From NCBI RefSeq assembly GCF_030161375.1, contig NZ_BSSQ01000026.1, forward strand, positions 1-64,000: DNA of 64,000 nucleotides, given 5' to 3'. The DNA comes from Paenibacillus glycanilyticus (GTDB lineage Bacteria > Bacillota > Bacilli > Paenibacillales > Paenibacillaceae). This document shows positions 39,196-47,712 of the stretch, in pieces (the stretch's first letter is position 1; the number at the start of each line of letters is the position of its first letter). The translations under genes were made by a program, and so were the position numbers. The notes under the pieces are model-generated. The model was not told the DNA's origin. It did no database searches and worked only from the letters and a program-made list of their open reading frames with translations.

Positions 39196-39356
39196 ATATA
39201 GTTATAGGTCAAAAATGGATTTGAGAGTTTCGTTCCAATCGTGTATTATAGGTCGAGTGGAAAACACGGTTCGTCCTTGTGGCGGACACGGGAAAGTCGA
39301 ACATAAATCGTTGTTACACCAAGCTGAGTGAAAATAGGAAAAGAAATAACTTTCCC

Positions 39357-39385
39357 TTGCATTTGCCCAGCTGTTTCGGTATAAT
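39357..39385 (+). promoter_or_regulatory. Promoter of the S10-spc-alpha operon
   Basis: TTGCAT (39357-39362) and TATAAT (39380-39385) are 17 bp apart. It lies 137 bp before rpsJ, and the intervening leader contains a terminator-like hairpin. Confidence 0.75.
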
Positions 39386-39434
39386 ATTGACTGTTGGTCT
39401 GTGACGTTGCGATGATGTGAGAGGTTGCCGACAC

Positions 39435-39474
39435 ACCCGGCCCCTTTGCCATGGGGCATGTGCCGGGTTTTCTC
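39435..39474 (+). terminator. Terminator-like hairpin in the S10 leader
   Basis: ACCCGGC (39435-39441) pairs with GCCGGGT (39462-39468), with an inner CCC/GGG stem, then TTTTCTC. It is positioned between the promoter and rpsJ, which suggests attenuation or autoregulation. The regulator is unknown. Confidence 0.6.
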
Positions 39475-39521
39475 ACGGAGTATGTCCGATAAGAAATTGG
39501 GCGATAGAAGGAGGGACTTAT

Positions 39522-39830
39522 ATGGCAAAGCAAAAGATTCGTATTCGCTTGAAAGCATACGATCATAGAATTCTTGATCAATCCGCTGAGAAAATCGTGG
39601 AAACAGCAAAACGTTCCGGTGCAGGCGTATCCGGGCCGATTCCGCTTCCTACGGAAAAGCAAATCATCACTATTCTCCGTGCGGTGCACAAGTACAAGGA
39701 TTCCCGGGAGCAATTCGAAATGCGTACTCATAAACGCTTGATCGATATTGTTAACCCAACGCCGCAAACGGTTGATGCGTTGATGCGCCTGGATTTACCA
39801 TCCGGTGTAGATATCGAAATCAAACTGTAA
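39522..39830 (+). CDS. rpsJ: 30S ribosomal protein S10
   Basis: S10 is part of the 30S head and, as NusE, of antitermination complexes. The 102-residue protein begins MAKQKIRIRLKAYDHRILDQS and has the loop EQFEMRTHKRLIDI. The start is ATG 39522 after AAGGAGG; a longer open frame from 39417 would run through the leader hairpin. It opens the S10-spc-alpha cluster. Confidence 0.97.
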   Translation: MAKQKIRIRLKAYDHRILDQSAEKIVETAKRSGAGVSGPIPLPTEKQIITILRAVHKYKDSREQFEMRTHKRLIDIVNPTPQTVDALMRLDLPSGVDIEIKL

Positions 39831-39869
39831 TAAGCATATTTGATTATTGAAAGGAAATGAGGTGTCAAC

Positions 39870-40493
39870 ATGAAAGGTATCTTAGGCAAAAAACTTGGTA
39901 TGACTCAAGTGTTCACAGCTGAAGGTAATGTCGTTCCAGTAACGGTTATCGAAGCAGGACCTTGCGTAGTTCTCCAGAAGAAAGAACAAGAGAACGATGG
40001 TTACGAAGCCGTGCAACTCGGTTTCTCCGATAAGAAAGAAGCAAGAGCGATCAAGCCGGAAATCGGCCACGCTAAAAAAGCTAACACAGCTCCTAAGCGC
40101 TACGTTCGTGAAATTCGCGGAATTAATCTGGGCGAATATGAAGTTGGCCAAGAAGTGAAGGCTGATTTGTTCGCAGCAGGCGAGTTTGTTGACGTAACAG
40201 GTATTTCGAAAGGTAAAGGCTTCGCCGGCGTTATCAAACGTTGGGGACAAAGCACGGGTCCTATGGCTCACGGTTCCCGTTACCATCGTGGTCCTGGTTC
40301 CATGGGTTCGATTCAAGCGAACCGCGTACCAAAAGGCAAACACCTTCCTGGTCACATGGGTCATGAGACAATTACGATCCAAAAACTCGAAATTATCCGT
40401 GTAGACGCTGAACGTAACGTGATCCTTGTAAAAGGTTCCGTACCAGGTCCTAAAAACGGGTTCGTTAAAGTAAAACAAACCGTTAAGAACTAA
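39870..40493 (+). CDS. rplC: 50S ribosomal protein L3
   Basis: L3 is an early assembly protein whose loop reaches the peptidyl transferase centre. The 207-residue protein has MKGILGKKLGMTQVF at the start. The central extension with GHGSRYHRGPGSMG-type sequence (here MAHGSRYHRGPGSMGSIQAN) is the site of tiamulin and linezolid resistance changes. It lies 39 bp after rpsJ. Confidence 0.97.
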   Translation: MKGILGKKLGMTQVFTAEGNVVPVTVIEAGPCVVLQKKEQENDGYEAVQLGFSDKKEARAIKPEIGHAKKANTAPKRYVREIRGINLGEYEVGQEVKADLFAAGEFVDVTGISKGKGFAGVIKRWGQSTGPMAHGSRYHRGPGSMGSIQANRVPKGKHLPGHMGHETITIQKLEIIRVDAERNVILVKGSVPGPKNGFVKVKQTVKN

Positions 40494-40518
40494 TCGCTAA
40501 AGAAAGGAGGAACACAAA

Positions 40519-41142
40519 ATGCCTAAAGTTACAGTATTTAACGTGAGTGGCTCTGAAGTTGGAGAAATCGAACTGGCTGAAACAGTATTCGGTATCCAAC
40601 CTAACGCTCATGTACTGCATAGCGCTGTAGTGCTTCAGCAAGCTGCTGAACGCGCTGGAACGCACAAAACAAAAGGACGCTCCGAAGTACGTGGTGGCGG
40701 TCGTAAACCTTGGAAACAAAAAGGTACTGGCCGTGCTCGTCAAGGTAGCATTCGTTCGCCACAATGGGTTGGCGGCGGTACAGTATTTGGACCGACTCCA
40801 CGCTCTTATGGCTTCAAACTTCCTAAGAAGGTTCGCCGTCTGGCGATTAAATCCGCATTGTCTTCCAAAGTGATCGCTAACGAAATCGTCGTTCTTGATC
40901 AACTGACATTCGCGGCTCCTAAAACGAAGGAATTCGCAGCAATTTTGAACAACCTGAAAGTTGACCGCAAAGCACTTGTTGTTTTGCCAACTTACGATGA
41001 TAATGTAGCATTGTCTGCTCGCAATATCCCAGGCGTAAAATTCGTCGCTGCTGACGGCATTAATGTTCTGGATGTATTGGTACATGACAAGCTCATCATC
41101 ACAAAAGAAGCGGTAGAGAAAGTACAGGAGGTGTTTGCGTAA
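40519..41142 (+). CDS. rplD: 50S ribosomal protein L4
   Basis: L4 lines the peptide exit tunnel. The 207-residue protein has the tunnel loop (GGGRKPWKQKGTGRARQGSIRSPQW, about residues 61-85), in which macrolide-resistance changes arise; it looks wild type. In E. coli L4 represses the S10 operon, but whether it acts on this leader is unknown. Its stop codon overlaps the rplW start by one base. Confidence 0.97.
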   Translation: MPKVTVFNVSGSEVGEIELAETVFGIQPNAHVLHSAVVLQQAAERAGTHKTKGRSEVRGGGRKPWKQKGTGRARQGSIRSPQWVGGGTVFGPTPRSYGFKLPKKVRRLAIKSALSSKVIANEIVVLDQLTFAAPKTKEFAAILNNLKVDRKALVVLPTYDDNVALSARNIPGVKFVAADGINVLDVLVHDKLIITKEAVEKVQEVFA

Positions 41143-41435
41143 TGAAAAATCCTCGCGATATTATCAAACGCCCTGTAATTACTGAGCGTACTAGCGATTT
41201 CATGGCGGTTAAGCGTTACGTATTCGAAGTTGACCTTCGTGCGAACAAAACCGAAATTAAAGATGCGATTGAGCAAATCTTTAAAGTGAAAGTAACTAGC
41301 GTTAACACAATGCGCGTAGCTGGTAAGCCTAAGCGCTATGGTAAATACAACGGCTATCGTCCTGATTGGAAAAAAGCAATTGTTCAGCTGAGCGCTGAAA
41401 GCAAAGAACTCGAATTCTTTGAAACGTCTGTATAG
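41142..41435 (+). CDS. rplW: 50S ribosomal protein L23
   Basis: L23 sits at the tunnel exit and docks trigger factor and SRP. The 97-residue protein has RDIIKRPVITERTSDFM near its start, the tip loop with VNTMRVAGKPKRYGKYNG, and the DWKKAIVQL segment. The ATG overlaps the rplD stop, and the Shine-Dalgarno sequence AGGAGGTG lies inside rplD. Confidence 0.97.
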   Translation: MKNPRDIIKRPVITERTSDFMAVKRYVFEVDLRANKTEIKDAIEQIFKVKVTSVNTMRVAGKPKRYGKYNGYRPDWKKAIVQLSAESKELEFFETSV

Positions 41436-41452
41436 AAAAGGAGGGAAACAAA

Positions 41453-42283
41453 GTGCCAATTAAAAAGTACAAACCGACATCCCCGGCCCGTCGTAACATG
41501 TCCGTTTCGACTTTTGAAGAGATCACAACAAGCACACCGGAGAAATCCTTGCTTGCTCCGCTTTTCAAAAAAGCTGGTCGTAATAACCAAGGTAAAATTA
41601 CAGTTCGTCACCATGGCGGCGGACACAAACGTAAATACCGTATCATCGACTTCAAACGTACTAAAGATGGTGTTGTAGGTAAAGTTGCTTCGGTCGAATA
41701 CGATCCAAACCGTACTTCGAACATCGCTCTGATCCACTACATCGATGGTGAGAAAGCTTACATCATCGCACCTAAAGGTCTGAAAGTCGGCGATCAAGTT
41801 GTTTCCGGTCCTGATGCTGACATCAAAATCGGTAACGCTTTGCCACTTATCAACATTCCTGTTGGTACAGTTATCCACAACATCGAACTGAAACCAGGCA
41901 AAGGCGGACAATTGGTTCGCGCGGCTGGTACAGAAGCTCAACTTCTTGGTAAAGAAGGCGACTATGTATCGATCCGTTTGACTTCCGGTGAAGTTCGTCG
42001 TATTCTGAGCACTTGCCGTGCAACAATCGGTTCTGTTGGCAACGAAGATCACGAACTCGTGAAAATCGGTAAAGCCGGCCGTTCCCGTTGGATGGGCAAA
42101 CGTCCTGAAGTTCGCGGCGTAGTAATGAACCCGAACGATCACCCACACGGTGGTGGTGAAGGCCGTGCTCCAATCGGTCGTAAATCCCCTATGTCTCCTT
42201 GGGGCAAACCGACTCTTGGTTACAAAACACGCAAGAAGAAAAAAGCATCGAGCCAATATATTATTCGTCGTCGTACGAAGTAA
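41453..42283 (+). CDS. rplB: 50S ribosomal protein L2
   Basis: L2 is essential for subunit joining and peptidyl transfer. The 276-residue protein has GRNNQGKITVRHHGGGHKR, the conserved histidine region RGVVMNPNDHPHGGGEG (about 220-236), and the basic tail KTRKKKKASSQYIIRRR. It starts with GTG 41453 after AAGGAGGG. Confidence 0.98.
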   Translation: MPIKKYKPTSPARRNMSVSTFEEITTSTPEKSLLAPLFKKAGRNNQGKITVRHHGGGHKRKYRIIDFKRTKDGVVGKVASVEYDPNRTSNIALIHYIDGEKAYIIAPKGLKVGDQVVSGPDADIKIGNALPLINIPVGTVIHNIELKPGKGGQLVRAAGTEAQLLGKEGDYVSIRLTSGEVRRILSTCRATIGSVGNEDHELVKIGKAGRSRWMGKRPEVRGVVMNPNDHPHGGGEGRAPIGRKSPMSPWGKPTLGYKTRKKKKASSQYIIRRRTK

Positions 42284-42349
42284 TAGTCGCTTGTTTGCAA
42301 GCAGCGTGACTGACGGTTACGCTACGTTTCCGCGAAGGGAGGACTCCAA

Positions 42350-42628
42350 ATGGGTCGCAGTTTGAAAAAAGGTCCGTTTATTGACGGCCACCTGCTCAAA
42401 AAGGTCGAGGATTTGAATGAAACGAACAAGAAAGTCGTTATCAAGACTTGGTCCCGTCGCTCGACTATTTTCCCACAATTCATCGGTCACACTATTGCAG
42501 TCTATGACGGCCGCAAGCATGTACCGGTTTATGTAACGGAAGATATGGTTGGACACAAGTTCGGTGAATTTGCACCGACTCGTACCTACAAAGGTCATGA
42601 CGATGATAAGAAAACAGGCAAACGTTAA
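42350..42628 (+). CDS. rpsS: 30S ribosomal protein S19
   Basis: S19 pairs with S13 in the head and contacts the A-site tRNA. The 92-residue protein begins MGRSLKKGPFIDGHLLKKV and keeps RRSTIFPQFIGHTIAVYDG and the basic TRTYKGH close to its end. It follows rplB after 66 bp behind GGGAGGA. Confidence 0.97.
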   Translation: MGRSLKKGPFIDGHLLKKVEDLNETNKKVVIKTWSRRSTIFPQFIGHTIAVYDGRKHVPVYVTEDMVGHKFGEFAPTRTYKGHDDDKKTGKR

Positions 42629-42670
42629 TTTGCCTAGAATATTTTTTAATGTATGAGAGGAGGTTCATCC

Positions 42671-43006
42671 ATGCCAGAAGCTAAAGCGCACGCTAATTTC
42701 GTACGCATTGCTCCTCGTAAAGCACAGCTGGTTGCGGACTTGATCCGTGGCAAGCAAGTAGGTGAAGCGATCGCGATTTTGCGTCACACACCGAAATCTG
42801 CTTCCCCAATCCTGGAGAAGTTGCTGAACTCTGCTATTGCTAACGCTGAGCATAACTACCAATTGGACGTGAACAAACTGGTTATCACGCAAGCATTCGT
42901 GAACCAAGGTCCGACAATGAAACGTTTCCGCCCTCGTGCAATGGGACGCGCAAGCCGGATCAACAAAAGAACCAGCCACATCACATTGGTTGTATCTGAA
43001 AAATAA
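42671..43006 (+). CDS. rplV: 50S ribosomal protein L22
   Basis: L22 spans the 50S subunit and narrows the exit tunnel with its beta hairpin (FVNQGPTMKRFRPRAMGRASRI), a site of erythromycin-resistance changes. The 111-residue protein starts at ATG 42671 after AGGAGG. An in-frame ATG at 42653 lies before that site. Confidence 0.96.
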   Translation: MPEAKAHANFVRIAPRKAQLVADLIRGKQVGEAIAILRHTPKSASPILEKLLNSAIANAEHNYQLDVNKLVITQAFVNQGPTMKRFRPRAMGRASRINKRTSHITLVVSEK

Positions 43007-43019
43007 GGAGGGATAACGT

Positions 43020-43682
43020 GTGGGTCAAAAGGTAAATCCGGTCGGTCTTCGTATCGGGATTATCCGTGATTGGGAATCCAAATGGTACGCTGGCAAAGAC
43101 TTCGGCGATCTTCTGTTGGAAGACGTGAAAATTCGTGAATACCTGAAGAACAAACTGAAGGATGCAGCAGTATCCCACATCGAAATCGAGCGCGCGGCTA
43201 ACCGCGTTAACGTGACGATCAACACTGCTAAGCCAGGCATGGTTATCGGTAAAGGCGGTTCTGAAGTAGAAAGCCTTCGTACCGAGCTTGGCAAGATCAC
43301 TAAAGGCAAAAAAGTTCACATTAACATTTCCGAAATCAAACAAGCAGATCTGGATGCTATTCTTGTAGCTGAAAGCATCGCGCAACAACTGGAGCGTCGT
43401 GTTTCTTTCCGTCGTGCTTTGAAACAAGCGATCCAACGTTCGATGCGCGCAGGCGCTAAAGGGATTAAGACTGCTGTCAGCGGTCGTCTCGGCGGTGCTG
43501 AAATTGCTCGTTCGGAAGGCTACAGCGAAGGTACAGTTCCGCTTCATACACTGCGCGCAGACATCGACTACGGCACAGCTGAAGCACATACTACTTACGG
43601 CCGTATCGGCGTAAAAGTATGGATCTACCGCGGTGAAGTCCTTCCAGCTAAGAAGAAAGCTCCCCAGGAAGGAGGCAACTAA
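43020..43682 (+). CDS. rpsC: 30S ribosomal protein S3
   Basis: S3 forms part of the mRNA entry tunnel. The 220-residue protein has the N-terminal MGQKVNPVGLRIGI, a KH domain with the GKGG motif (VIGKGGSEVESLRTEL) and the C-terminal domain ending KAPQEGGN. It starts with GTG 43020 after AAGGAGGG, 13 bp from rplV and 2 bp from rplP. Confidence 0.97.
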   Translation: MGQKVNPVGLRIGIIRDWESKWYAGKDFGDLLLEDVKIREYLKNKLKDAAVSHIEIERAANRVNVTINTAKPGMVIGKGGSEVESLRTELGKITKGKKVHINISEIKQADLDAILVAESIAQQLERRVSFRRALKQAIQRSMRAGAKGIKTAVSGRLGGAEIARSEGYSEGTVPLHTLRADIDYGTAEAHTTYGRIGVKVWIYRGEVLPAKKKAPQEGGN

Positions 43683-43684
43683 TC

Positions 43685-44119
43685 ATGTTGGTACCTAAAC
43701 GTGTCAAACACCGTAAGCAACAACGCGGAAATATGAGAGGTCGCGCTAAAGGCGGCACTGAAGTAGCTTTCGGCGAATACGGCTTACAAGCTCTTGAACC
43801 AACTTGGATTACGAACCGTCAAATTGAAGCGGCTCGTATCGCAATGACTCGTTATATCAAGCGTGGCGGTAAAGTGTGGATCAAAATTTTCCCACATAAA
43901 CCGATCACTCAAAAGCCTCTCGAAGTTCGGATGGGTAGCGGTAAAGGTAACGTTGAGAAATGGGTTGCAGTCGTGAAACCAGGCAAGATCATGTTTGAAC
44001 TGGCTGGTGTTTCCGAAGAAGTCGCTCGTGAAGCGATGCGCCTCGCGTCCCACAAACTGCCGATCAAAACGAAGTTCGTGAAACGCGAAGAAGTAGGTGG
44101 TGAAGCAAATGAAAGCTAG
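43685..44119 (+). CDS. rplP: 50S ribosomal protein L16
   Basis: L16 orders the A site of the large subunit. The 144-residue protein has MLVPKRVKHRKQQRGNMRG at its start, the KPITQKPLEVRMGSGKG loop (about 76-92) and MFELAGVSEEVAREAMRLA. Its end overlaps rpmC by 11 bases. The rpmC ribosome-binding site AGGTGG lies within it. Confidence 0.97.
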   Translation: MLVPKRVKHRKQQRGNMRGRAKGGTEVAFGEYGLQALEPTWITNRQIEAARIAMTRYIKRGGKVWIKIFPHKPITQKPLEVRMGSGKGNVEKWVAVVKPGKIMFELAGVSEEVAREAMRLASHKLPIKTKFVKREEVGGEANES

Positions 44120-44309
44120 TGAATTTCGCAACCTTACCTCTGCTGAGATTGAAGTAAAAATCGCTGGTTTTAAAGAAGAGCTTTTCAACCTTCGTTTCCA
44201 ACTGGCTACTGGCCAACTGGAAAGCCCGACACGTATTCGTGACGTGCGTAAGAATATCGCTCGCGCTAAAACCATTTTGCATGAAAGACAACTCGGTATC
44301 AGCAGCTAA
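44109..44309 (+). CDS. rpmC: 50S ribosomal protein L29
   Basis: L29 is a helical hairpin protein near the tunnel exit, next to L23. The 66-residue product starts MKASEFRNLTSAEIEVKI and has FNLRFQLATGQLESPTRIRDVRKNIAR. I use ATG 44109, eight bases after AGGTGG; an upstream in-frame start at 44097 lies inside that site. The 11-base overlap with rplP suggests coupling. Confidence 0.96.
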   Translation: MKASEFRNLTSAEIEVKIAGFKEELFNLRFQLATGQLESPTRIRDVRKNIARAKTILHERQLGISS

Positions 44310-44360
44310 TCTAGCTGTCCTTGACTAAGGGTTACCAAGGTTTAAGGAAGGAGGAAGAAC

Positions 44361-44624
44361 ATGAGCGAACGTAATGCCCGCAAAGTTCAAATCGGTAAAG
44401 TCGTTAGCGATAAAATGGATAAAACAATCGTTGTTGCTGTTGAAACATACAAAAAACACGATTTGTACCATAAACGCATCAAATACACGAAAAAGTTCAA
44501 AGCGCATGATGAGAACAATCAAGCGAAAATTGGCGATATCGTGAAAATCATGGAGACTCGTCCACTTTCGAAAGACAAACGCTTCAGACTGGTAGAAGTT
44601 GTAGAAGTGGCAGTTGTCCTTTAA
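44361..44624 (+). CDS. rpsQ: 30S ribosomal protein S17
   Basis: S17 is a primary 16S-binding OB-fold protein of the 30S body. The 87-residue product has VGKV-type start here as VQIGKVVSDKMDKTIVVAVE, the loop HDLYHKRIKYTKKFKAHDE and the segment DIVKIMETRPLSKDKRFRLV. It lies 51 bp after rpmC. Confidence 0.97.
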   Translation: MSERNARKVQIGKVVSDKMDKTIVVAVETYKKHDLYHKRIKYTKKFKAHDENNQAKIGDIVKIMETRPLSKDKRFRLVEVVEVAVVL

Positions 44625-44672
44625 GATGTTATAATCAGTGAATGAGCATTTTCCCGGAAGGAGGACGTTGAA

Positions 44673-45041
44673 ATGATTCAACCATTTACTCGTTTGCGTG
44701 TTGCCGACAACTCCGGCGCTAAAGAATTGATGTGTATCCGTGTTCTTGGCGGTACTGGTCGTCGCGTAGGCGCTATCGGTGACCTGATCGTATGCTCTGT
44801 AAAACAAGCAACACCAGGCGGCGTTGTCAAAAAAGGTGACGTTGTTAAAGCGGTTATCGTTCGTACGAAGCGTGCAGTTCGTCGTAAAGACGGTTCTTAC
44901 ATCGCATTCGATGAGAACGCAGCTGTAATCGTTAAGGAAGACAAGAGCCCGCGCGGTACTCGTATTTTTGGACCTGTTGCCCGTGAGCTTCGCGATAAAG
45001 ATTTCATGAAAATCGTATCGCTTGCACCAGAGGTTATCTAA
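44673..45041 (+). CDS. rplN: 50S ribosomal protein L14
   Basis: L14 forms an intersubunit bridge and, with L19, faces the GTPase side. The 122-residue protein begins MIQPFTRLRVADNSGAKEL and contains GAIGDLIVCSVKQATPGG and RGTRIFGPVARELRDK, all family signatures. A strong GGAAGGAGG site lies six to eight bases before the ATG. Confidence 0.98.
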   Translation: MIQPFTRLRVADNSGAKELMCIRVLGGTGRRVGAIGDLIVCSVKQATPGGVVKKGDVVKAVIVRTKRAVRRKDGSYIAFDENAAVIVKEDKSPRGTRIFGPVARELRDKDFMKIVSLAPEVI

Positions 45042-45108
45042 GACAAGTACCCCTGTTGAGGGGAACACGATATAGCCTGAAAGCTTAAGTGAGCAGGAGG
45101 TGTAATCA

Positions 45109-45462
45109 ATGCCAAGACTGAAAAAGATTCTTGAATCGCACAACAACAAGTTGCACGTCAAAAAAGACGACACGGTTATCGTTATCTCCGGTAAGGACAA
45201 AGGTAAAAAAGGCCGTGTAATCGCTGCGTATCCGCGTGAAAACCGCGTACTCGTAGAAGGCGTGAACTTTGTTAAAAAGCATACTCGTCCGTCCCAAGTG
45301 AACCCACAAGGCGGAATCATCGAGCAAGAAGCTCCAGTTCACGTTTCCAACGTGATGCACATTGATCCGAAGAGCGGTAAAGTTACTCGTATCGGATACA
45401 AAGTGCTGGACAACGGCAAAAAAGTCCGGTACGCAAAACGTTCCGGCGAAGTGATCGACTAA
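45109..45462 (+). CDS. rplX: 50S ribosomal protein L24
   Basis: L24 starts 50S assembly and sits at the tunnel exit. The 117-residue protein has the KOW motif DTVIVISGKDKGKKGRVI (about 21-38) and the later GGIIEQEAPVHVSNVMHIDP. It is slightly longer than the B. subtilis protein at its N-terminus. The 67-bp gap before it has no other feature. Confidence 0.96.
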   Translation: MPRLKKILESHNNKLHVKKDDTVIVISGKDKGKKGRVIAAYPRENRVLVEGVNFVKKHTRPSQVNPQGGIIEQEAPVHVSNVMHIDPKSGKVTRIGYKVLDNGKKVRYAKRSGEVID

Positions 45463-45493
45463 TCGTTACTGTAGGAAAGGAGGTCCATAAATA

Positions 45494-46036
45494 ATGGCAG
45501 CAAGATTGAAAGATAAATTTCTTAACGAAATTACGCCTGCATTGATGCAGAAGTTTAACTATACGACTGTAATGCAAGTGCCGAAGATCGAGAAAGTTGT
45601 CATCAACATGGGTGTTGGCGAAGCGGTTGCTAACTCCAAAGTGCTTGATGTCGCTGTCGACGAACTTCGTCAAATCTCCGGTCAAAAACCGGTTGTAACT
45701 CGTGCGAAGAAGTCCATCGCGGGCTTTAAACTTCGTGAGAACATGCCAATCGGGGTTAAAGTAACACTGCGCGGCGAGCGCATGTACTACTTCCTTGACA
45801 AGCTGTTCAACATCTCGCTTCCACGTGTACGTGACTTCCGCGGTGTATCGACGAAAGCATTCGACGGTCGCGGTAACTACACGCTTGGCCTGAAAGAGCA
45901 ACTCATCTTCCCAGAGATTGAGTATGATAAAGTTGATAAAGTTCGTGGTATGGACATCGTCATCGTCACGACGGCTAATACGGACGAAGAATCTCGTGAA
46001 CTGCTTACCCAAATGGGCATGCCGTTTGCGAAGTAA
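45494..46036 (+). CDS. rplE: 50S ribosomal protein L5
   Basis: L5 holds 5S rRNA and contacts the P-site tRNA and S13. The 180-residue protein contains MQVPKIEKVVINMGVGEAV, the TRAKKSIAGFKLRENMPIG loop and GLKEQLIFPEIEYDKV. It starts at ATG 45494 after AAAGGAGGT and precedes the S14 gene by 26 bp. Confidence 0.98.
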   Translation: MAARLKDKFLNEITPALMQKFNYTTVMQVPKIEKVVINMGVGEAVANSKVLDVAVDELRQISGQKPVVTRAKKSIAGFKLRENMPIGVKVTLRGERMYYFLDKLFNISLPRVRDFRGVSTKAFDGRGNYTLGLKEQLIFPEIEYDKVDKVRGMDIVIVTTANTDEESRELLTQMGMPFAK

Positions 46037-46062
46037 TCCACTTCTAGGAGGTGTAATACCAA

Positions 46063-46248
46063 GTGGCAAAAACTTCGATGAAAGTGAAGCAACAACGTAC
46101 ACCGAAATTTAAAGTGCGTGCCTATACGCGCTGTGAACGTTGCGGCCGTCCGCACTCTGTTTTGCAAAAGTTTAAAATTTGCCGGATTTGTTTCCGCGAA
46201 TTAGCATACAAAGGCCAGATTCCTGGCGTTAAAAAAGCAAGCTGGTAA
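46063..46248 (+). CDS. rpsZ: 30S ribosomal protein S14 type Z (zinc form)
   Basis: S14 belongs to the 30S head. This 61-residue version is the short zinc-dependent type, with CERCGRPHSV and CRICFRELAY supplying four cysteine ligands. The zinc-free long paralogue is not in this window. It starts at GTG 46063, nine bases after AGGAGGTG. Confidence 0.97.
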   Translation: MAKTSMKVKQQRTPKFKVRAYTRCERCGRPHSVLQKFKICRICFRELAYKGQIPGVKKASW

Positions 46249-46280
46249 TCAGCCTTAGTTCGGGAAGGAGGTTAACACAA

Positions 46281-46679
46281 ATGGTTATGTCTGATCCGAT
46301 TGCAGATATGCTGACACGTATTCGCAACGCGAATGTCGTTCGTCACGAAACCGTGGAATTGCCCGCTTCGAAAGTAAAGAAGCAAATCGCAGAAATTCTT
46401 AAACGCGAGGGCTTTATCCGCGATGCTGAATATATCGAAGACAACAAACAAGGGATTATCCGTATTTTCTTGAAATACGGCCCTAACCAAGAGCGCGTCA
46501 TCACTGGTCTGAAACGTATCTCTAAACCAGGTCTGCGCGTTTACACTAAATCGACTGAAATCCCACGCGTTTTGGGTGGTCTGGGAATTGCTATCATTTC
46601 CACATCCAAAGGGGTTATGACCGATAAAGAAGCTCGCCAAGGCAAAGCAGGCGGCGAAGTCGTTTGCTACGTTTGGTAA
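46281..46679 (+). CDS. rpsH: 30S ribosomal protein S8
   Basis: S8 organises the 16S central domain and in E. coli represses the spc operon. The 132-residue protein has DPIADMLTRIRNANVVRH near its start and ends with GGEVVCYVW preceded by ISTSKGVMTDKEAR. I keep ATG 46281 over ATG 46287 because B. subtilis S8 has the same MVMxDP start and AGGAGGT is well spaced. Confidence 0.97.
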   Translation: MVMSDPIADMLTRIRNANVVRHETVELPASKVKKQIAEILKREGFIRDAEYIEDNKQGIIRIFLKYGPNQERVITGLKRISKPGLRVYTKSTEIPRVLGGLGIAIISTSKGVMTDKEARQGKAGGEVVCYVW

Positions 46680-46709
46680 TTAAATAGTCACAAGATTGGA
46701 GGTGTAACA

Positions 46710-47252
46710 ATGTCCCGTATTGGTCGCAAACCGATCCAAGTGCCAGCAGGCGTTAGCGTTAGCTTGGATAACACGGTTATTACTGTAAAAGGACCTAAAG
46801 GATCCCTTACTCGCGAAATTCACAAGGATATGAAAGTGAACGTTGCTGAGAACGAGATCGTAATCGAACGTCCTTCCGACAATAAATTGCATCGTTCTTT
46901 GCACGGCACAACGCGCAGCGTCATCGCTAACATGGTTAGTGGTGTTACTGAAGGCTTCTCGAAAAACCTGGAGCTGGTAGGCGTTGGTTACCGTGCAAAT
47001 AAAACTGGCGATAAGATCGTTCTTAACGTTGGTTATTCCCACCCAGTGGAGATCGCTCCTGAAGCCGGTATTGAGTTCGAAGTTCCAGCGAACACGAAAA
47101 TTACTGTTCGCGGTATCGACAAAGAGCGCGTAGGCGCTGTTGCTGCTCAAATCCGTTCCGTACGTGAACCAGAACCTTACAAAGGTAAAGGTATCAAGTA
47201 CGAAGGCGAACGCATCATCCGCAAAGAAGGTAAAGCTGGTAAGAAGAAATAA
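46710..47252 (+). CDS. rplF: 50S ribosomal protein L6
   Basis: L6 lies near the factor-binding site. The 180-residue protein is two copies of one fold. It begins MSRIGRKPIQVPAGVSV and has the C-terminal signature PEPYKGKGIKYEGERIIRKEGK. It sits 30 bp after rpsH behind GGAGGTG. Confidence 0.98.
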   Translation: MSRIGRKPIQVPAGVSVSLDNTVITVKGPKGSLTREIHKDMKVNVAENEIVIERPSDNKLHRSLHGTTRSVIANMVSGVTEGFSKNLELVGVGYRANKTGDKIVLNVGYSHPVEIAPEAGIEFEVPANTKITVRGIDKERVGAVAAQIRSVREPEPYKGKGIKYEGERIIRKEGKAGKKK

Positions 47253-47313
47253 GCAGTCTGATTGGGCTGCTTAAAATAGCGGTATAAGGCATAAGGAAAG
47301 GAGTGAACCTTGA

Positions 47314-47682
47314 ATGATTACGAAAGGCGATAAAAACAAGGCTCGTCTGAAAAGACACTTGCGTGTTCGTAAAAAAATCAATGGAACTGTTGCTCGTCCA
47401 CGTCTCTCGGTATTCCGTTCGGCGAAGCATATCTATGCTCAATTGATCGATGACGTACAAGGCGTAACAATTGCATCGGCATCCACAGTGGATAAAGAAT
47501 TGACAGAAGCGATCGGCAACGGCGGTAGCGTTGAAGCTGCTCGTCAAGTTGGTCAACTGATTGCACAACGCGCTCAAGCAAAAGGGGTTTCCCAAATCGT
47601 ATTCGATCGCGGTGGTTACTTGTATCATGGCAGAATTCAGGCGCTTGCTGAAGCAGCACGCGAAGCTGGTCTGGAATTCTAG
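47314..47682 (+). CDS. rplR: 50S ribosomal protein L18
   Basis: L18 binds 5S rRNA with L5. The 122-residue protein has the basic N-terminus KNKARLKRHLRVRKKINGT and the conserved RLSVFRSAKHIYAQLIDD, and ends VSQIVFDRGGYLYHGRIQALAEAAREAGLEF. The ATG follows AAAGGAGTG. Confidence 0.97.
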   Translation: MITKGDKNKARLKRHLRVRKKINGTVARPRLSVFRSAKHIYAQLIDDVQGVTIASASTVDKELTEAIGNGGSVEAARQVGQLIAQRAQAKGVSQIVFDRGGYLYHGRIQALAEAAREAGLEF

Positions 47683-47712
47683 TCGAATTTACTTATAAGG
47701 AGGTTAATCGAC

